DNA of 64,000 nt. Origin: Gymnothorax reevesii. Taxonomy: Eukaryota > Chordata > Actinopteri > Anguilliformes > Muraenidae. Of this stretch, positions 1 through 11,405 are shown piece after piece (the first letter of the stretch is position 1; the number at the start of each line of letters is the position of its first letter). The notes beneath the pieces were generated by a model, which saw only the letters and a list, made by a program, of their open reading frames with translations, made no database searches and had not been told where the DNA came from. The translations under genes were made by a program, and so were the position numbers. The stretch lies in contig CM056587.1 of the NCBI GenBank assembly GCA_029721435.1, forward strand, positions 19,166,667 to 19,230,666. Direction: 5' to 3'.

Positions 1-286
1 CTAAACTCAATGCCCAGACACCGCCGCTCTGTGTTAAAAAGAAGAGGGGATGCTACACCATGGTAAACAGGCCCCTGTCCCAACTTTTTTAAGACCTGTA
101 GCAGCCATCAAATTTGAAATGAGCTCATTTTGTGGATAAAATTGTAAAATTTCTCAGTTTCAACACTTGCTATGTTATCTCAGTCCTATTCTGAATAAAA
201 TACTGGCTGGTGTGATTTGACAGTCATTGCATTTTGATTTTATTCACAATTTACACTTTGTTCCAACTATTTCAGAATTGGGGTTG
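1..286 (+). mobile_element. 3' end of a Tc1/mariner element (family A), cut by window start
   Basis: The sequence matches the 3' end of the more complete copy at 32546-34350. It holds the last transposase codons (reading ...VLKRRGDATPW then TAA at 64-66), a 3' non-coding stretch, and an inverted-repeat terminus ending GAATTGGGGTTG followed by TA at 287-288. The 5' part lies outside the window. The Tc1/mariner superfamily inserts at TA, which agrees with this end. Unlike the copy at 32546, its 3' region lacks the palindromic insertion, so it shows the uninterrupted form. Confidence 0.8.
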
Positions 287-288
287 TA

Positions 289-1084
289 ATCTCTAATCAA
301 AAAAATGCCATTCTTAACACATCCTCGGTAAGATAGCTATATTGTATTTGATGATTAATTATTGTAACACTTCCAAATTCATAACAAACTTGAATTTTTG
401 GCCCTGTTGTGGTTGTAATATTTCAATATCTAAACACTGCATATGGGTTATTCTTCAAGTGTGAGTTAGCATTTATGAAATAAAGCGCTTTCTTGTTAAA
501 GCTTTTTATCATTAACTATGTGCATTTAATAAAATTATGTTTGAATATGCCTTGAAGTGCTGTGTGTTCACAAAAATACTACATTTTCAAAAATTTATTT
601 TGAGGAAATAAAGCATAACCTCCTCACTGATTTTTGATATGTTAATAACATCTAATCTTTCTAAAACAGGGTATCTGATGGTGGATGGTGACATCTCTTC
701 AATATAAAACGTTCAGAATAGCACAAATTTTACTTTTTTAGTTTTCCAGCCTTAATATTTTCTAGATTATTCTGAAGAGAGGGACAGAATTAGAATACAA
801 AATACACTACATATATGGGAAGCTGTATGTGCAATACTGAATCCCTGTCTTCGACATTAGGCTTTTTACAGTCCTTCAAATATGCTACTGCAGAGCACAG
901 AGTAAAATTTTTGAGCAAATTTAAGCGCACAGAAATATATGATGAACTAAAGGGACACATTCATAAGTCCATATTCCTCAAGTTAGAGTAGCAGATTTTC
1001 ACCCCTGAATATTTGAAGGACCTAGCTGAAATACTTTTCTAGATACAGCCATGTGAAAGTGGCTCCCCGGAAATCACTGTTCAA
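289..1084. other. AT-rich stretch, nothing recognised
   Basis: No convincing exon, splice-framed reading frame or repeat terminus was seen. If locus 1 has its signal-peptide exon in this window it could lie here, but no start codon followed by a hydrophobic leader and donor site stands out. Confidence 0.5.
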
Positions 1085-1433
1085 AAAGGGCTGGAACTTG
1101 GTTGTAAAACTCTTTTTAATGACAAAACTATTAGGAGTTGAGAGCTAAAATTTTGGATTTATCCTATTAGGAGGTGTATGCACTTGCTGGATTTTTTTCA
1201 GCCAAATCTGAGATGGCCAAGTGGGAAGTTTCTCTGAAATTTGGACATTTGACATGGAATGACCCATTAAAAATTTAGACAACAGAGCTGCCTCCTACAC
1301 GTAAATTTTTGGCAGGTGGTGATTTTGCTGGAAATGGGCTTGGTCCATACTTGAGGTTGGTTGCCTATTGTCCTAGTTTGAGACCCGTTTTCTCTTTGCA
1401 GAATGGGTGGCCCAAGGTACTTGCCCATTATTA
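1085..1433 (-). repeat. Interspersed repeat with GGAATGACCC terminus plus a second short repeat
   Basis: Around 1255-1266 the sequence reads CATGGAATGACCC, the reverse complement of the GGGTCATTCCATG ends at 53416 and 62675. Next to it, 1340-1433 is an inverted match to about 57325-57440, sharing a block around GAGACCCGTTTTCTCTTTGC. The Tc1 at 1434 inserted into this second repeat. The superfamily is not identified. Confidence 0.55.
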
Positions 1434-2053
1434 CAGCGCATTATTACATTATTACATAATTATTGGCACCCCTGGTTAAGATGTGTTAAAAGCTTTAAAA
1501 TTAATTAAATTTTTACTTCAGAAGCATACTTTCACACTGAAAATTGTAGAAAAATGTACCCTTCAACTCAAGTGAATTTTAAGGGGAAAAAAATCCCTGA
1601 CTAAGAAATAATTATTTTTCATAAAATCACCTCTTCCACAATTATTGGAACCCCTAACAATTTCTAGGAATTATACATAATTGAAGTATTTCTGTCATTT
1701 CTACAGTAGTTTACAAAGTTGATCAGAGTAACTAGGAACAGTTAATTAGTAAATCATCACTTCCTGTTTCCCTGGGGTATAAATATGACGTGACACTGTG
1801 GCCATTTCTTTTATTCACTCTTCAACATGGGAAAGACAAAACACACCTTTCAAGCAAGGCAGATATGTGTCGACCTTCACAAGTCAGGCAATGGCAACAA
1901 GAAAATAGCCACTCGCCTGCACCTGTCCATATCTACTGTCAGAGGAATCATTAAAAAGTTTAAAACAACTGGAACAGTGGTAAATAAGCCTGGACGCAAT
2001 GTTATTTTGCCACCATGCACAGTGAGGAGGATGGTAAGAGAAATAAAAAGTTA
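1434..2053 (+). mobile_element. 5' half of a Tc1 element (family B)
   Basis: It starts after a TA (1432-1433) with CAGCGCATTATT and the ATTATTGGCACCCCTGG inverted-repeat motif shared with copies at 3743, 31818 and 62277. The N-terminal transposase coding region follows, and homology stops abruptly near 2053. The rest is missing, so this is a truncated, non-autonomous copy. Confidence 0.8.
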
Positions 2054-2054
2054 A
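1827..2054 (+). pseudogene. Tc1 transposase, N-terminal fragment (family B)
   Basis: Begins MGKTKHTFQARQICVDLHKSGN and carries the paired helix-turn-helix DNA-binding region (KKIATRLHLSISTVRGIIKKF) followed by the basic VNKPG linker. Codons are lost in the linker relative to the sister copies (VNKPGRN- against VNKPGRGRK-). The frame ends at the truncation point, so the whole DDE catalytic domain is missing. The protein could bind DNA but not catalyse transposition. Confidence 0.8.
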
Positions 2055-2495
2055 AGAAGTGTTTTATACAAAACACAAAGGAAATCCAAGTGCTTGCAGT
2101 GTTCACTCTGCGTATGCAGTGAGAAGTGTCAAAATGGAATCCTGTTAGTTTGAGCTGTCAGCATGATTTTCCATCCCTGCTGTTTAACTTAAGGTTGCTT
2201 GGGATTTGTTGCATTTTCCCTTTGAAGACTAGAGTTGCTGCAAATGTGTAGGCAGTGCAGTCCATAAGGATTTTTACAGTCACTTTTTTGGTGTGGTATT
2301 CCAGCAAATTAATGAGGTTAACTGAAAACTATCAAATTTAATTTGAGGTGATTTACAGTCTTATTAGGTGATCTTTGGAATTAGTGTAGAATTTTTTGGC
2401 ACAGAATCAGTGGCTATCTGGATATTTATGGACTGCTCACTATTTCCTGTCACAGAAATGCTTTTGCATAACCTTTGCTCTATCCCTCTTATTAG
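2054..2495 (+). other. Intron upstream of D1 exon
   Basis: Non-coding sequence ending in the pyrimidine tract CTCTATCCCTCTTATTAG, a good 3' splice acceptor for the exon at 2496. A longer open frame from about 2396 runs through the acceptor, but it begins at TTG and reads intron. Confidence 0.55.
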
Positions 2496-2774
2496 ATGTA
2501 CCAGTCTATGGACTCGTTAATGGAGAAGTCATGCTGACCCCGGAGTCATTCTCTGAGAAACTCGACCGAATCCTCTGGAAACTCGGAGAAGACAAAGCAG
2601 CAGAGTGGGAGCTCGACACTTTAGATTATTTTCGCATATTTAAGGGTCCTGCATCACTGAATAAAGCAACTGGGACATTGACTCTCAGAAAATTAACCAC
2701 CGAATTTAATGGATTTTACTCTGCAGAAATAAATGGCAAGCCATCTACCAAGAGAACCAATCTGATTGTAATCA
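2496..2774 (+). CDS. CD48/SLAM-family-like receptor, D1 (IgV-like) exon
   Basis: A 279-bp exon, phase 1 at both ends, bounded by TTATTAG and a consensus GTAAGT donor at 2775. It encodes about 93 residues with the CD2/CD58/CD48-type N-terminal domain pattern: VNGEVMLTPESF, the core tryptophan in ILWKLGEDKAAEW, YFRIFKG, and the F-strand region LTTEFNGFYSAEING. There are no cysteines, in keeping with D1 domains of the CD2 family, which lack the usual Ig disulphide. This domain normally makes the ligand-binding face of a leukocyte adhesion receptor outside the cell. The three D2 exons downstream share its phase, supporting one locus. The signal-peptide exon was not found. The exact family member (CD48, CD58 or SLAMF type) is uncertain. 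Confidence 0.75.
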
Positions 2775-2819
2775 GTAAGTAAACCTTTGTACCTGCTCAT
2801 CATTGTCCTTCAGTCCTGC

Positions 2820-3378
2820 ATCAATTTGTGAAATATACCCTGACAGATGACTTCTGCAGAATCCGCTCAGTAAAATATTCTGATAAAAATGGGAATTGTG
2901 CCGCATCAGCTTAGTAAAATATACTCTGACTGATAACTATTGTCCAGTATCAGCTCAGTAAAATATTCAAAAAAATAAATAAATTGCAATTCTCCTGCAT
3001 TAGTTTGGTAAAATATACTCAGGGAAACTATTGTCCAGTATCTCCGCAGTAAGATATTGTCAGACAAATGACTATTATCTCGCATCAGCTCAGTAAAATA
3101 TACTTTGATCACTATTACCCAGTAAAAATGCTCCAACAGACTACCACTGTTTTGCATCATCTCAGTAAAATACTGAGAATACAACTAGTATTGTATTCCA
3201 ACTAGTATTGGCCAGTATGAACTCAGTGAAATGTACTCCCAGAAGACTAATACTGTCGAGTATGAGCTACGTAAAATGTACTTAAACTGCTATTGCCCAG
3301 CATCAGCTCAGTAAAATATATTAAGATAAATCGCTGTTGTCTCGCATCAGGTTAGCAAAGTATATTCTGACAAACTGA
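2820..3378. repeat. Degenerate ~45-bp minisatellite
   Basis: The core CAGCTCAGTAAAATAT recurs about a dozen times (near 2866, 2908, 2953, 3001, 3042, 3087, 3159, 3220, 3303 and 3347), usually 41-48 bp apart with substitutions and small indels. It lies in the intron just after the D1 exon. Minus-strand open frames through it are products of the repeat. Confidence 0.75.
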
Positions 3379-3394
3379 TTTTCATTTCTGTTGT

Positions 3395-3555
3395 TGGTGT
3401 GATATTGCTGTTTTGAAAGGCACATGCTGTGATCTACTGGTTCCTTAACTCGGTCCTGCGGCATGTCTATGCTTGTTTTTGTTGCAACCACAGTTGCAGT
3501 CCAAGTTCATTAGCCAGCTGATCTTTTATCTTAATTACATGCTGCTGATTGAATT
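3395..3555. repeat. Intronic repeat R, copy 1
   Basis: About 160 bp, starting GTTGTTGGTGTGATATT and containing GGTTCCTTAACTCGGTCCTG, are nearly repeated at 12843-13010 and 13766-13935 downstream of D2 exons. The continuation of those copies (TCCAGCAACCTA...GGATAAAAAG) reappears at 6180-6250, so the D1 intron carries the same segment split by 2.6 kb of other DNA. Confidence 0.7.
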
Positions 3556-3742
3556 CAATGTCGACAATGAAATAAAGAACCAGGAAAGTTTAATAACCAC
3601 CGGTAATACCAAAATCAAGAATGTGCGAACTTACAAGTGTCTTAGGTAAACAATTACAAATGAAGAATTGAATACATTTCATTTCCTGGATGCAAGAATT
3701 GGAGCTGCTTTCCAAAAATGGAATGAACTCAAGTGTATACTA

Positions 3743-5355
3743 CAGTGCTGTCCATATTTATTGGCACCCCTGTTTAAGATGTGTTCTTTAGCTTCTAATA
3801 AATTATTTTTTTTTTCAAAAAAATATAGGACCACAATGAAAAAAAGAGGAAAATCCAACCTTTAATTCAAGTGCAATTATTCAGTGGGAAAAAAAATCCC
3901 ACATTAAGAAATAATAGTCTTACATCAAATCATGTGTGCCACAATTATTAGCACCCCTGATGTTAATACTTTGTACAACCCCTTTTGCCAATAAAACAGC
4001 CCCTAATCTTCTACTATAATGCTTCACAAGATGGGAGAATACAGACAGGGGTATCTTTGACCATTCCTCTTTGAACAATCTCTCTAAATCATTCAGTGAC
4101 CTAGGTCCTCTCCTCTGCACTCTTCTCTTCAGCTCACTCCACAGGTTTTCAATGGGGTTGAGGTCTCGGAACTGAGATGGCCATGGGAGGAGCTTGATTC
4201 TGTGTCTGGTGAACCATTTCTGTCTAGATTTGGCCACATGTTTAGGGTCATTATCTTGCTGAAAGACCCAATGACGACCCATCTTCAGCTTTCAGGCAGA
4301 GGCCACCAGATTTTGATTTAAAATGTCCTGGTATTTCAAAGCGTTCACGATGCCATGCACCCTAACAAGGTTCCAGGGCCTCTGGAAGAGAAACAGGCCC
4401 ACAGAATCACCAATCCTCCCCCATACATCACAGTGGGCATGAGATGGTTTTCTGCATACTCATCTTTTGTGTTCCGCCAGACCCACTTAGAGTGCATTTT
4501 GCCAAAAAGCTCTATCTTGGTCTCATCTGACCAAAGCACATGGTCCCAGTTGAAGTCCCAGTACTGCTTAGCGAACTCCAGACGTTTGCCTTTATGATTG
4601 TGAGTGAGAAAAGGTTTTTTCCGGGCATGCCTCCCAAACATCTTGTTGGCATGTAGATAGCGCCTGATGGTTGTTTTGGAGACTTTGTGACCCCAAGATG
4701 CTACCATTCATTGCAATTCTTTAACAGTGAGCTTTGGAGAACTTTTTATTTCTCTTACCATCTTCCTCACTGTGCATGGTGGCAAAATAACCTTGCGTCC
4801 TCATTCAGGCTTGTTTACCACTGTTCCAGTTGTTTTAAACTTCTTAATGATTCCTCTGACAGTAGATGTCGGCCGGTGCTGGTGAGTGGCTATTTTCTTG
4901 TAGCCATTGCCTTACTTTTGAAGGTGGACACACATCTGCCTTACTTGAATGGTGTGTTCCTTTGTCTTTCCAGTGCAGAAGAGTGGATAAGAGAAATGGC
5001 CTCTAAGTCACGTCATATTTATACCCCAGGGAAACAGGAAGTGATGATTTACTAATTAAATGTTCTTAGATACTCTGATCAACTTTGTAAACTACAGTAG
5101 AAATGACAGAAATACTTCAATTCCATTTCATTCCTAGGAATTGTTAGCGGTGCCAGTAATTGTGGAACAGGTGATTTTATGAAAAATAATTATTTCTTAG
5201 TCAGGGATTTTTTTCCCTTAAAATTCACATGAGTTGAAGGTTACATATTTCTACAATTTTGAGAGTGAGAGTATGCTTCTGCAATAAAAATTTAATTTAA
5301 TTTAAGGCTTTTAGCACAGCTTAACCAGGGGTGCCAATAATTATGGAAGGCCCTG
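3743..5355 (-). mobile_element. Full-length Tc1 element (family B)
   Basis: A 1.61-kb element between TA dinucleotides (3741-3742 and 5356-5357). The termini are CAGTGCTGTCCATATTTATT on the left and, read inward, CAGGGCCTTCCATAATTATT on the right, each followed by the GGCACCCCTG motif. It contains one degraded transposase gene on the minus strand. Both ends and the TA duplication are visible, so the boundaries are exact. Confidence 0.9.
3972..4972 (-). pseudogene. Tc1 transposase (family B), broken
   Basis: Read on the minus strand, two long pieces remain: about 4707-4345 (WGHKVSKTTIRRYLHANK... HVLWSDETKIELFG) and 4282-3920 (WVFQQDNDPKH... DLNPIENLWSELKRR). The catalytic residues of a DD34E transposase are visible: D in LWSDE, D in QQDND and E in PIENLW. 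The N-terminal DNA-binding part is shifted to another frame. The usual ATG is missing, since the sister-copy sequence CTTTCCCAT is CTTTCCAGT here near 4970. With start loss and frame breaks it cannot make active enzyme. Confidence 0.85.
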
Positions 5356-5357
5356 TA

Positions 5358-5878
5358 ACCAATCGCTGAATAAAGCTATCGACACGGGTAATTTTCCTAA
5401 CTACATATGTACGCTCTTGCCTTTTACTTAGTATCCAGGCATGATGATTAATGGAGAAAGAACTATGGACGTTGGAGTTCATATGGCATGGTTTTCTGAG
5501 AAAAATGGTTAAGGGTGGATATGAGCGTAAAAATGCACCGTGTCCGAGGACTAAACAGAAGGAAATTGACATTGAGCTGGATTGGTGATATAAAATCTCA
5601 AACGAATGCCTTCGAGAAATAACAAACACATTCCCAATCAGGAATTTCTACCATCGACAACATCTGAAATATTTGGGACACGTATGCAAGCTGGAGAACA
5701 GTGCATTGCAAAAACAAGTACTGTTTGATGTTACAATGTCAAGGAAAGTATGGATCAATGTTGAGAAAATACTAAGCATTGACACTCCAAGCGTGGAAAA
5801 ATCATGATGAACAAAACTGCAGTAGTGCGACTGGTGGACTTTCCCTATCAGGAGCGCCCCTAGGCCAGTGATGTACCC
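5358..5878. other. Nothing recognised
   Basis: No exon, element terminus or repeat was identified. Open frames on the minus strand have no recognisable domain. Confidence 0.4.
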
Positions 5879-6154
5879 CAGTGTTTCCCACAGAGCAGGA
5901 AGCAATGTGTGGTTGCAGACTGGGGAGGAGGGTACATGTTTTTTTTTTTTTTGTTGAGTGGGGGAGCATGGCACTAATATAGTGCACATTACGCGTCTTC
6001 CAGTACTTTTAATTTTACAGTTTTTTTTTCCCTTGGGCGCACACAGATGAGAATGCGATAGAGAAAATCGCGTTGGGGCGGAATCCATTTGTGGCAGTCC
6101 GAGTTGATTCTGTGGCGGTCTGCCATGCAATGCTCTTTGTGTGTGGAAACCCTG
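5879..6154. mobile_element. Possible hAT-type MITE
   Basis: The left end CAGTGTTTCCCACAGAG and the inward-read right end CAGGGTTTCCACACACA form imperfect terminal inverted repeats of the CAGTGTTTCCC type common in hAT elements. It is 276 bp with a T-run inside and no coding capacity. No clear 8-bp target duplication flanks it, so the right boundary is tentative. Confidence 0.45.
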
Positions 6155-6179
6155 TGCCCTGTCGGAAAAATGATGATGA

Positions 6180-6250
6180 TGATGTCCAGCAACCTAGTAT
6201 CATTTCAGTCAACCTTGGAGAGTCATTGGATAAAAAGCTACCAGGTTTTT
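6180..6250. repeat. Continuation of intronic repeat R
   Basis: TCCAGCAACCTAGTATC...GTCATTGGATAAAAAGC matches 13013-13076 and 13936-14002. In those copies it directly follows the segment seen at 3395-3555. A short (GAT)n run (6169-6183) sits just before it. Confidence 0.6.
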
Positions 6251-6279
6251 AGCTTACCGGGCCTATGGGCCAATAAGCT

Positions 6280-7715
6280 ATTGTCGTGGTGTGGCGTCCG
6301 TCGTCCGGAACATTTTTTATCTCTTTTTTGGCCTGATGAATTTTTGCGTAAATTTGCAATAACCTACTACTAGACCATACATCCAAACATTTTTCTCAGA
6401 TTTTTTTATTGAATCATTTTTGAACATTTTATGGGCCCTTGAAGTTTTGGCTCCAGTGTTTCTCAAAAACCGCATGATACATTTTTTTTTAAATCAGGCA
6501 ATCAACTTACCTTGGTACCATCGATGTACAGTGCAAGCGCCATTTTGATTGAACGGAAGTGGGTATATTGGGGGCGCTGTACTTTTTGAATATTCAAGAT
6601 GGCCTGTGGAGGCCAAATGGTTGCAGATAGAGATTAAGTTTGCATTATCGACATACAGGAAGTAATATATGACCTGTATTTTGGCTGGGTTAAAGTTGAC
6701 CTCCGATGACCTTGAAAGGTCAAACCTGAGATCAAGCAACATGTTACAATGTTTAAAGGTTTCTGGGGTTGAAAATATTGAAGATTGGGAATATATGGGC
6801 ATTGAACACATATAGGAAGTCATGTATGAACTTTCATTTGGTGGCCTTGAACTTGACCTTCGGTGACCTTTGAAGGTCAAACTTCACATAGTTTTGGTGG
6901 TAGAAGTCATTTAAATTTCACTATTACAGATAGAGCTTAGGTTTGTATTGTGGCCATATAGGAAGTCATGTATGTAGTGTAGTGTCATTGGGTGACCTTG
7001 AACTTGACCTTCAGTGACCTTAAACGGACAAACTATACAGTGAAATTTCAATGACTCATATCAGCTAAATCGTTACAGATTGAGTGTAGGTTTGTGTTTG
7101 AGAAGTATAGGAAGTCATGTCTGAACTTTCATTTGGTGACCCTCATACTGACCTTCGAAGGTCTAACTTGACCTAGGGAAAATTACTTGTATCACTGAAA
7201 AGGTCACAGATGGAGCTTAGGTTTGTGTTACTGACTTAGAAAGTCACATATGAACTTTCATTTGGTGACATTCAGCTTGACTGTTGATGACATTCGAAGG
7301 TCAAACTTGACATGATACAATTACAATGACTTGTCTTGCCAAAACGGTCACAGATGGAGTGTAGGTTTGTTTTACAGACATGTAGGAAGCCATATATGAA
7401 CTTTCATGTGGTGACCTTCGTATTGACCTTCAAAGGTGAAATGTGACATAGTGAAAATTCAATGACTTGTATCACTAAAACGGTCACCGATGGAGCCGAC
7501 ATCTAGGAAGTTGCATATGAACTTTCATTTGGTGACATTCAACTTGACTGTCAGTGACCTTTGAGGGTCAAACTCCTCAGTGAAATTACAATGACTTGTA
7601 TCTCCATACTGGTCTCAGATGGAGCCAAGGTCTGTATAGGGTTAGAAAGTCATATATGAGGTCCTTTTGCTGACCTCAACTTGACCTTGTGTGACCTTTA
7701 AAGGGGACCAAATAA
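6280..7715. repeat. Degenerate tandem array, ~140-bp unit
   Basis: Units marked by GAACTTTCATTTGGTGAC...TTGACCTTC..GTGACCTTTGAAGGTCAAAC recur near 6675, 6831, 6975, 7122, 7252, 7397, 7519 and 7657, spaced about 120-150 bp. The array is preceded by GGCGTCCGTCGTCCGG (about 6292), reminiscent of the element family at 14003-15514, which also carries a tandem array. No coding potential. Confidence 0.7.
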
Positions 7716-8500
7716 GCTGATCCTTCTTTTAATACATATTGGTAATGTTATAATGTTAGTTGTCCATGCTCAACCTCTGAAAAGTTTCTAAACATAAGAT
7801 ACAGGGATTTTGCCGTAATCCAAGAATGTGATTTTGTGAGTGTGATTTCCTCTCTGAACAGCTCCTTCCGAGATCTTCATGAGATCTGGGCAAAATCTGA
7901 CGTCAGGTTGTGCAGTCCAATTAGTACAGACCTAGCCGGAGCCAACCACTGTGCTGGACCTGCCCACACCGGAAACTAATTCTAGCAGGCACTAACAAGG
8001 GCAGATCATAGCATCTACACTTTTGGAAATACAAAAGAAGAACCGCAGATCATTTGAGGAGCAATTTTGTCAGTGTCTCTCCCAAAGCTGACAGTCAGAT
8101 TCTTCTTTAATCCGCCAAATAATTCCCAATTCAAGAAATTTTTCTTGTGTATTTTTCCCCTCGGTCTGAATGTACCTTACAAAATTTCAATGTCAACTTA
8201 ATTATTTGGAATACGATGAGTTATCAATGTGCCACCCTGATAAATTAATATTATTCAAAAATTCATATTTACCCAAATTGCTCATCCTCATTACTGAACT
8301 CCTGTCAACTTTAAATCAATGTTTTTTTTTTTTTCCCCATAACAATTCACAAAACGGGCATATATTGAATATTCAACTGTAATATAGTTTTTTCCTTGGG
8401 ATCCCAGCAAATAAAGGAAAACAATCATTCCAGAGTTAGTCAGTTCAGTCACTGTCACTGTCAGAGTTCCCGTCTTTCTCACTACTTGTAAATCCCCTCC
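7716..8500. other. Intronic DNA, nothing recognised
   Basis: AT-rich sequence without an exon, inverted repeat or transposon terminus that could be supported. Confidence 0.4.
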
Positions 8501-9150
8501 CCATGGAAAATATTTGTCAGCCTACTCAAAATAAATTTAGAATGTGATCACGTTATTACACTTAGATCCTTCGAACCTCCCTCTCCCAGGGCGCAGTTCC
8601 AGGCTAGATCCCTTTCCACAGAGATCTTTGCCCAGGCTCCCCCAGGTTCAGAACTCTGCCTTCTGCTTCCCGGAGTCTTCTTTCCAAAGCCCACCGATCA
8701 CAGAAGCACAACTCGCCTACTAACCCATTCGTTTTTGGCTTATGGTGGCCTGACTGTACATTGAGCCGAGCGCGGCGGCCCCCTCGTGGTCTCACTGCCC
8801 TCTGCGACCCGACCGGCCGGTGACCCAGTCATAGAAACTTCGACCATTTTCACCAGCCTCGCCTGTTCACAGAGGTCGTCTACCACGCACCTCTGCTAGG
8901 TGTGTGTGGGCTGTCACCCACGTACCACGTGTTGCCTACAGTTACATGCGACAACCACGCCGACTAGACGGTACCACGGCAGTATGTCAATTCATACTTC
9001 ACCAGACACGGGGGCCTTCAGTCCTCTCCCCTGCACTATAGAAAGTCTTTAAAACGTGCCCTCAGAAATTTGCAGTCCCGCCGCCGCCTGTTGTCGACTA
9101 GGTTTGGGGGGCCCAATCCCCTCCCTAGTCGACTTTTCCAATTATATGGT
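8501..9150. other. GC-rich island of unknown origin with hairpin
   Basis: Clearly richer in G+C than its surroundings. It includes a perfect 10-bp stem hairpin at 9093-9133 (GTCGACTAGG...CCTAGTCGAC around GGGGGGCCC). It could be part of an old LTR or a CpG-rich element. No paired LTR, primer-binding site or open gene was seen, so no identity is assigned. Confidence 0.35.
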
Positions 9151-11403
9151 GCACCATTTGAATTTAGTCTTCACTTGTGTTAATACTCCAAATTTATTCC
9201 CCCAAATTTAATTTCATAAGATTTTATATTTAATAAGCTGCAACCCCATCAGTTGAATCCCCAGCTGGCCAGCTTTATCTTCTCACTCAAGGTCATCTAC
9301 TCCCCCCTCTTCTGGAGTACGCTGTCTGTGGAAAAGCCTCAACAGTATATGTTAGATGCATACAACAAAGAACAAAACTCAGTCATCATGGTTTTGATGC
9401 TATTCCTCTTGCTTCACTTAGATCTTTTCCTGTAACAGTTAAAAATCAAGGAAAGTTTATTAGTCATTTCGTCGTCTTGTATTGTTGGTCCACTCCTGTT
9501 TAAAAACAGAGAAAAAATCATGAATTTATTAATTACATTTCTTTGGTCAGGAAAACTTTCAGTCACTCTTTTAAATCACACACTTGTTATAAAATTTGAT
9601 CCTTTACATGACTCATTTTCTGGACAGAACTAATTCTTGTTGAACAAATTAAGAAAACTTCACATGAAATCGTATTGCTTAGACCCCCTTTTTCTCCTTT
9701 TTTATTCTCTGACTTCAGTATGTCTATCATCTAACTCCTCCTCCCTTTTATGCTTTCCAATTTCTGCATTCACGGTCTTATAAAATTTTTTCCATTCTGT
9801 GCACTAAAAAATCCCTCCAGTCTCCAATCACACAATAGTTTACTTAATTTTTTTAAAATTCTTTTCTTAATTTGTTCTCCAAGTTCCAGCTCTGATTCCC
9901 CAATAGGAATTTTCAATTGCTTTATTTTCCCTATTTAATTGACAATTAATAATAATCTTTATCATTGTTTCCTCACCTGGGGTATTTTGGCCTCTACATA
10001 CAGTACTTTCCCTAGGTTACTGTAAAACCTGCTCTTTAATTTGGTCTACTATATCCCCAAACCAAAAAACATTTGCTAATTCACTTTTTTTTTTCTCTCT
10101 CTCTGATTTGCTGTAGGTTTAAATATTTGCTAATTCACTTTTTTTCCTCTCTGATTTGCTATGGTTTTGTCTCTCCCCTCCCCTCTCTCTCTCTCTGCCT
10201 GCATCTCCTAGATCACTACCTTCTGCAGCCGCTCAACTCCCTCTCTCTCTCTCTCTGTCCTTGAAACTGGGGGGGCACGGAGGGTGTGGACGAGGCACGG
10301 CGCCATTTTATTTTATCATTCTCCTGATCCGACATTTTGTTTTACATCCCTTCCTCTCTGTCCCTGAAACTGGGGGGGCACTCTCCTCCCCCCCTCTCTC
10401 TCTCTCTCTGCCACAGGGAGGGCACATGGCACTGGGCCAGCAACATTCTTTCAAAGGGCTAGGGCCAGCGCCATTTTGTTTAACATCATCCTGATCTCGA
10501 TGTTCCAAAAACATTGCTCTTTCTCCAAACAATTCCAGTACTGCCAGCTCAGTTTATTCTTTTTTAATCCTTTCTTTGCAACCGAAGCCTAATTTGTCAT
10601 TATACCCATTATTTTTATTTTTCACATATTGCAAATCAAATTTCCCTTCTTTTCGTTACTCTGATAGTCTGTTTTTAGTTCCTTTTGCTCAGTTTTTGGA
10701 CTATTTTTATATCACTCTCAAAGGTAAGAAATTGCTCTCTTAAGTCCTCCACAGGCGTTCACTTGTTATCTATGAATGAATTTAACTTTTAAATGTTACT
10801 ACTACTTAGCCAAATTATTTTTTTTTCCCCATGTATTAAATTGCATTATAAATGTCCATTTTAATAGTTACACTGCTCAATACGGACAGTTACAGTTTAT
10901 AGTATAAACACGCTTATGCGATTTCTCCTCTCCCTTTTCACTTCGATCGTATGTTATCATGCATTCCTAAACCAGTGTTATGTTTAGTTTATCTCCCTCT
11001 TTACTCCGATCTTATTTTGTTATACATTCCTAAACCAGTGTTATGTTTAGTTTATCTCCCTTTTAGTTGTCTAACGGTATTTCTTGTTCAGTTCCATTTC
11101 TCTTTTTTATGGTTTTTTCCTTTCCTTCAAACATACAAAGTTGCTTTTGCCTTTTTTCCCTCTTTTCTCCCCTTTTTTCCTTTATCTGCCAGCTTTGCAG
11201 TAATCGTCATTGTTTATCTTTTAATCCAAATTTCATTTCTTGGCCAAATAATTTTCTTTTTTCCTCACCTATTCAACGATGATAGTACACCACTGTATAT
11301 TTCATACAGAATTGTTCATAAGTTAAGAAATTGCCATTCGTGTCCATCAAGTCAACTATAGACCATATATTCCTCTCATACCAATCTTCAAAAAATAAGG
11401 ATT
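9151..11403. other. Pyrimidine-rich intronic DNA with CT microsatellites and short tandem duplications
   Basis: Strong T/C bias on the + strand. (CT)n runs lie at about 10098-10108, 10186-10198, 10242-10258 and 10395-10410. There are direct duplications of about 60-70 bp near 10071-10170 (ATTTGCTAATTCAC...TCTGATTTGCT) and 10951-11061 (CATTCCTAAACCAGTGTTATG twice). Leu/Ser/Phe-rich open frames here reflect composition. Confidence 0.55.
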
Positions 11404-11405
11404 TA

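Noticed and set aside
2396..2495. Open frame extending upstream of D1 as a possible signal peptide
   Set aside because: It starts at TTG, is not a typical leader, and contains a clear pyrimidine-rich acceptor ending at 2495.
4355..5055. Plus-strand open frames in the Tc1 at 3743-5355
   Set aside because: They are antisense shadows of the transposase gene. The same applies at 29177-29440 and 61342-61842.
5648..6130. 160-codon minus-strand frame
   Set aside because: No domain. It overlaps the MITE-like repeat and low-complexity T/A runs.
8501..9150. Retroviral LTR or promoter CpG island
   Set aside because: GC-rich with a hairpin, but no paired repeat, primer-binding site or adjoining gene could be shown.
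9750..11361. Several plus-strand Leu/Ser/Phe-rich frames that could look like membrane proteins
   Set aside because: They reflect CT microsatellites and pyrimidine bias, including duplicated segments.
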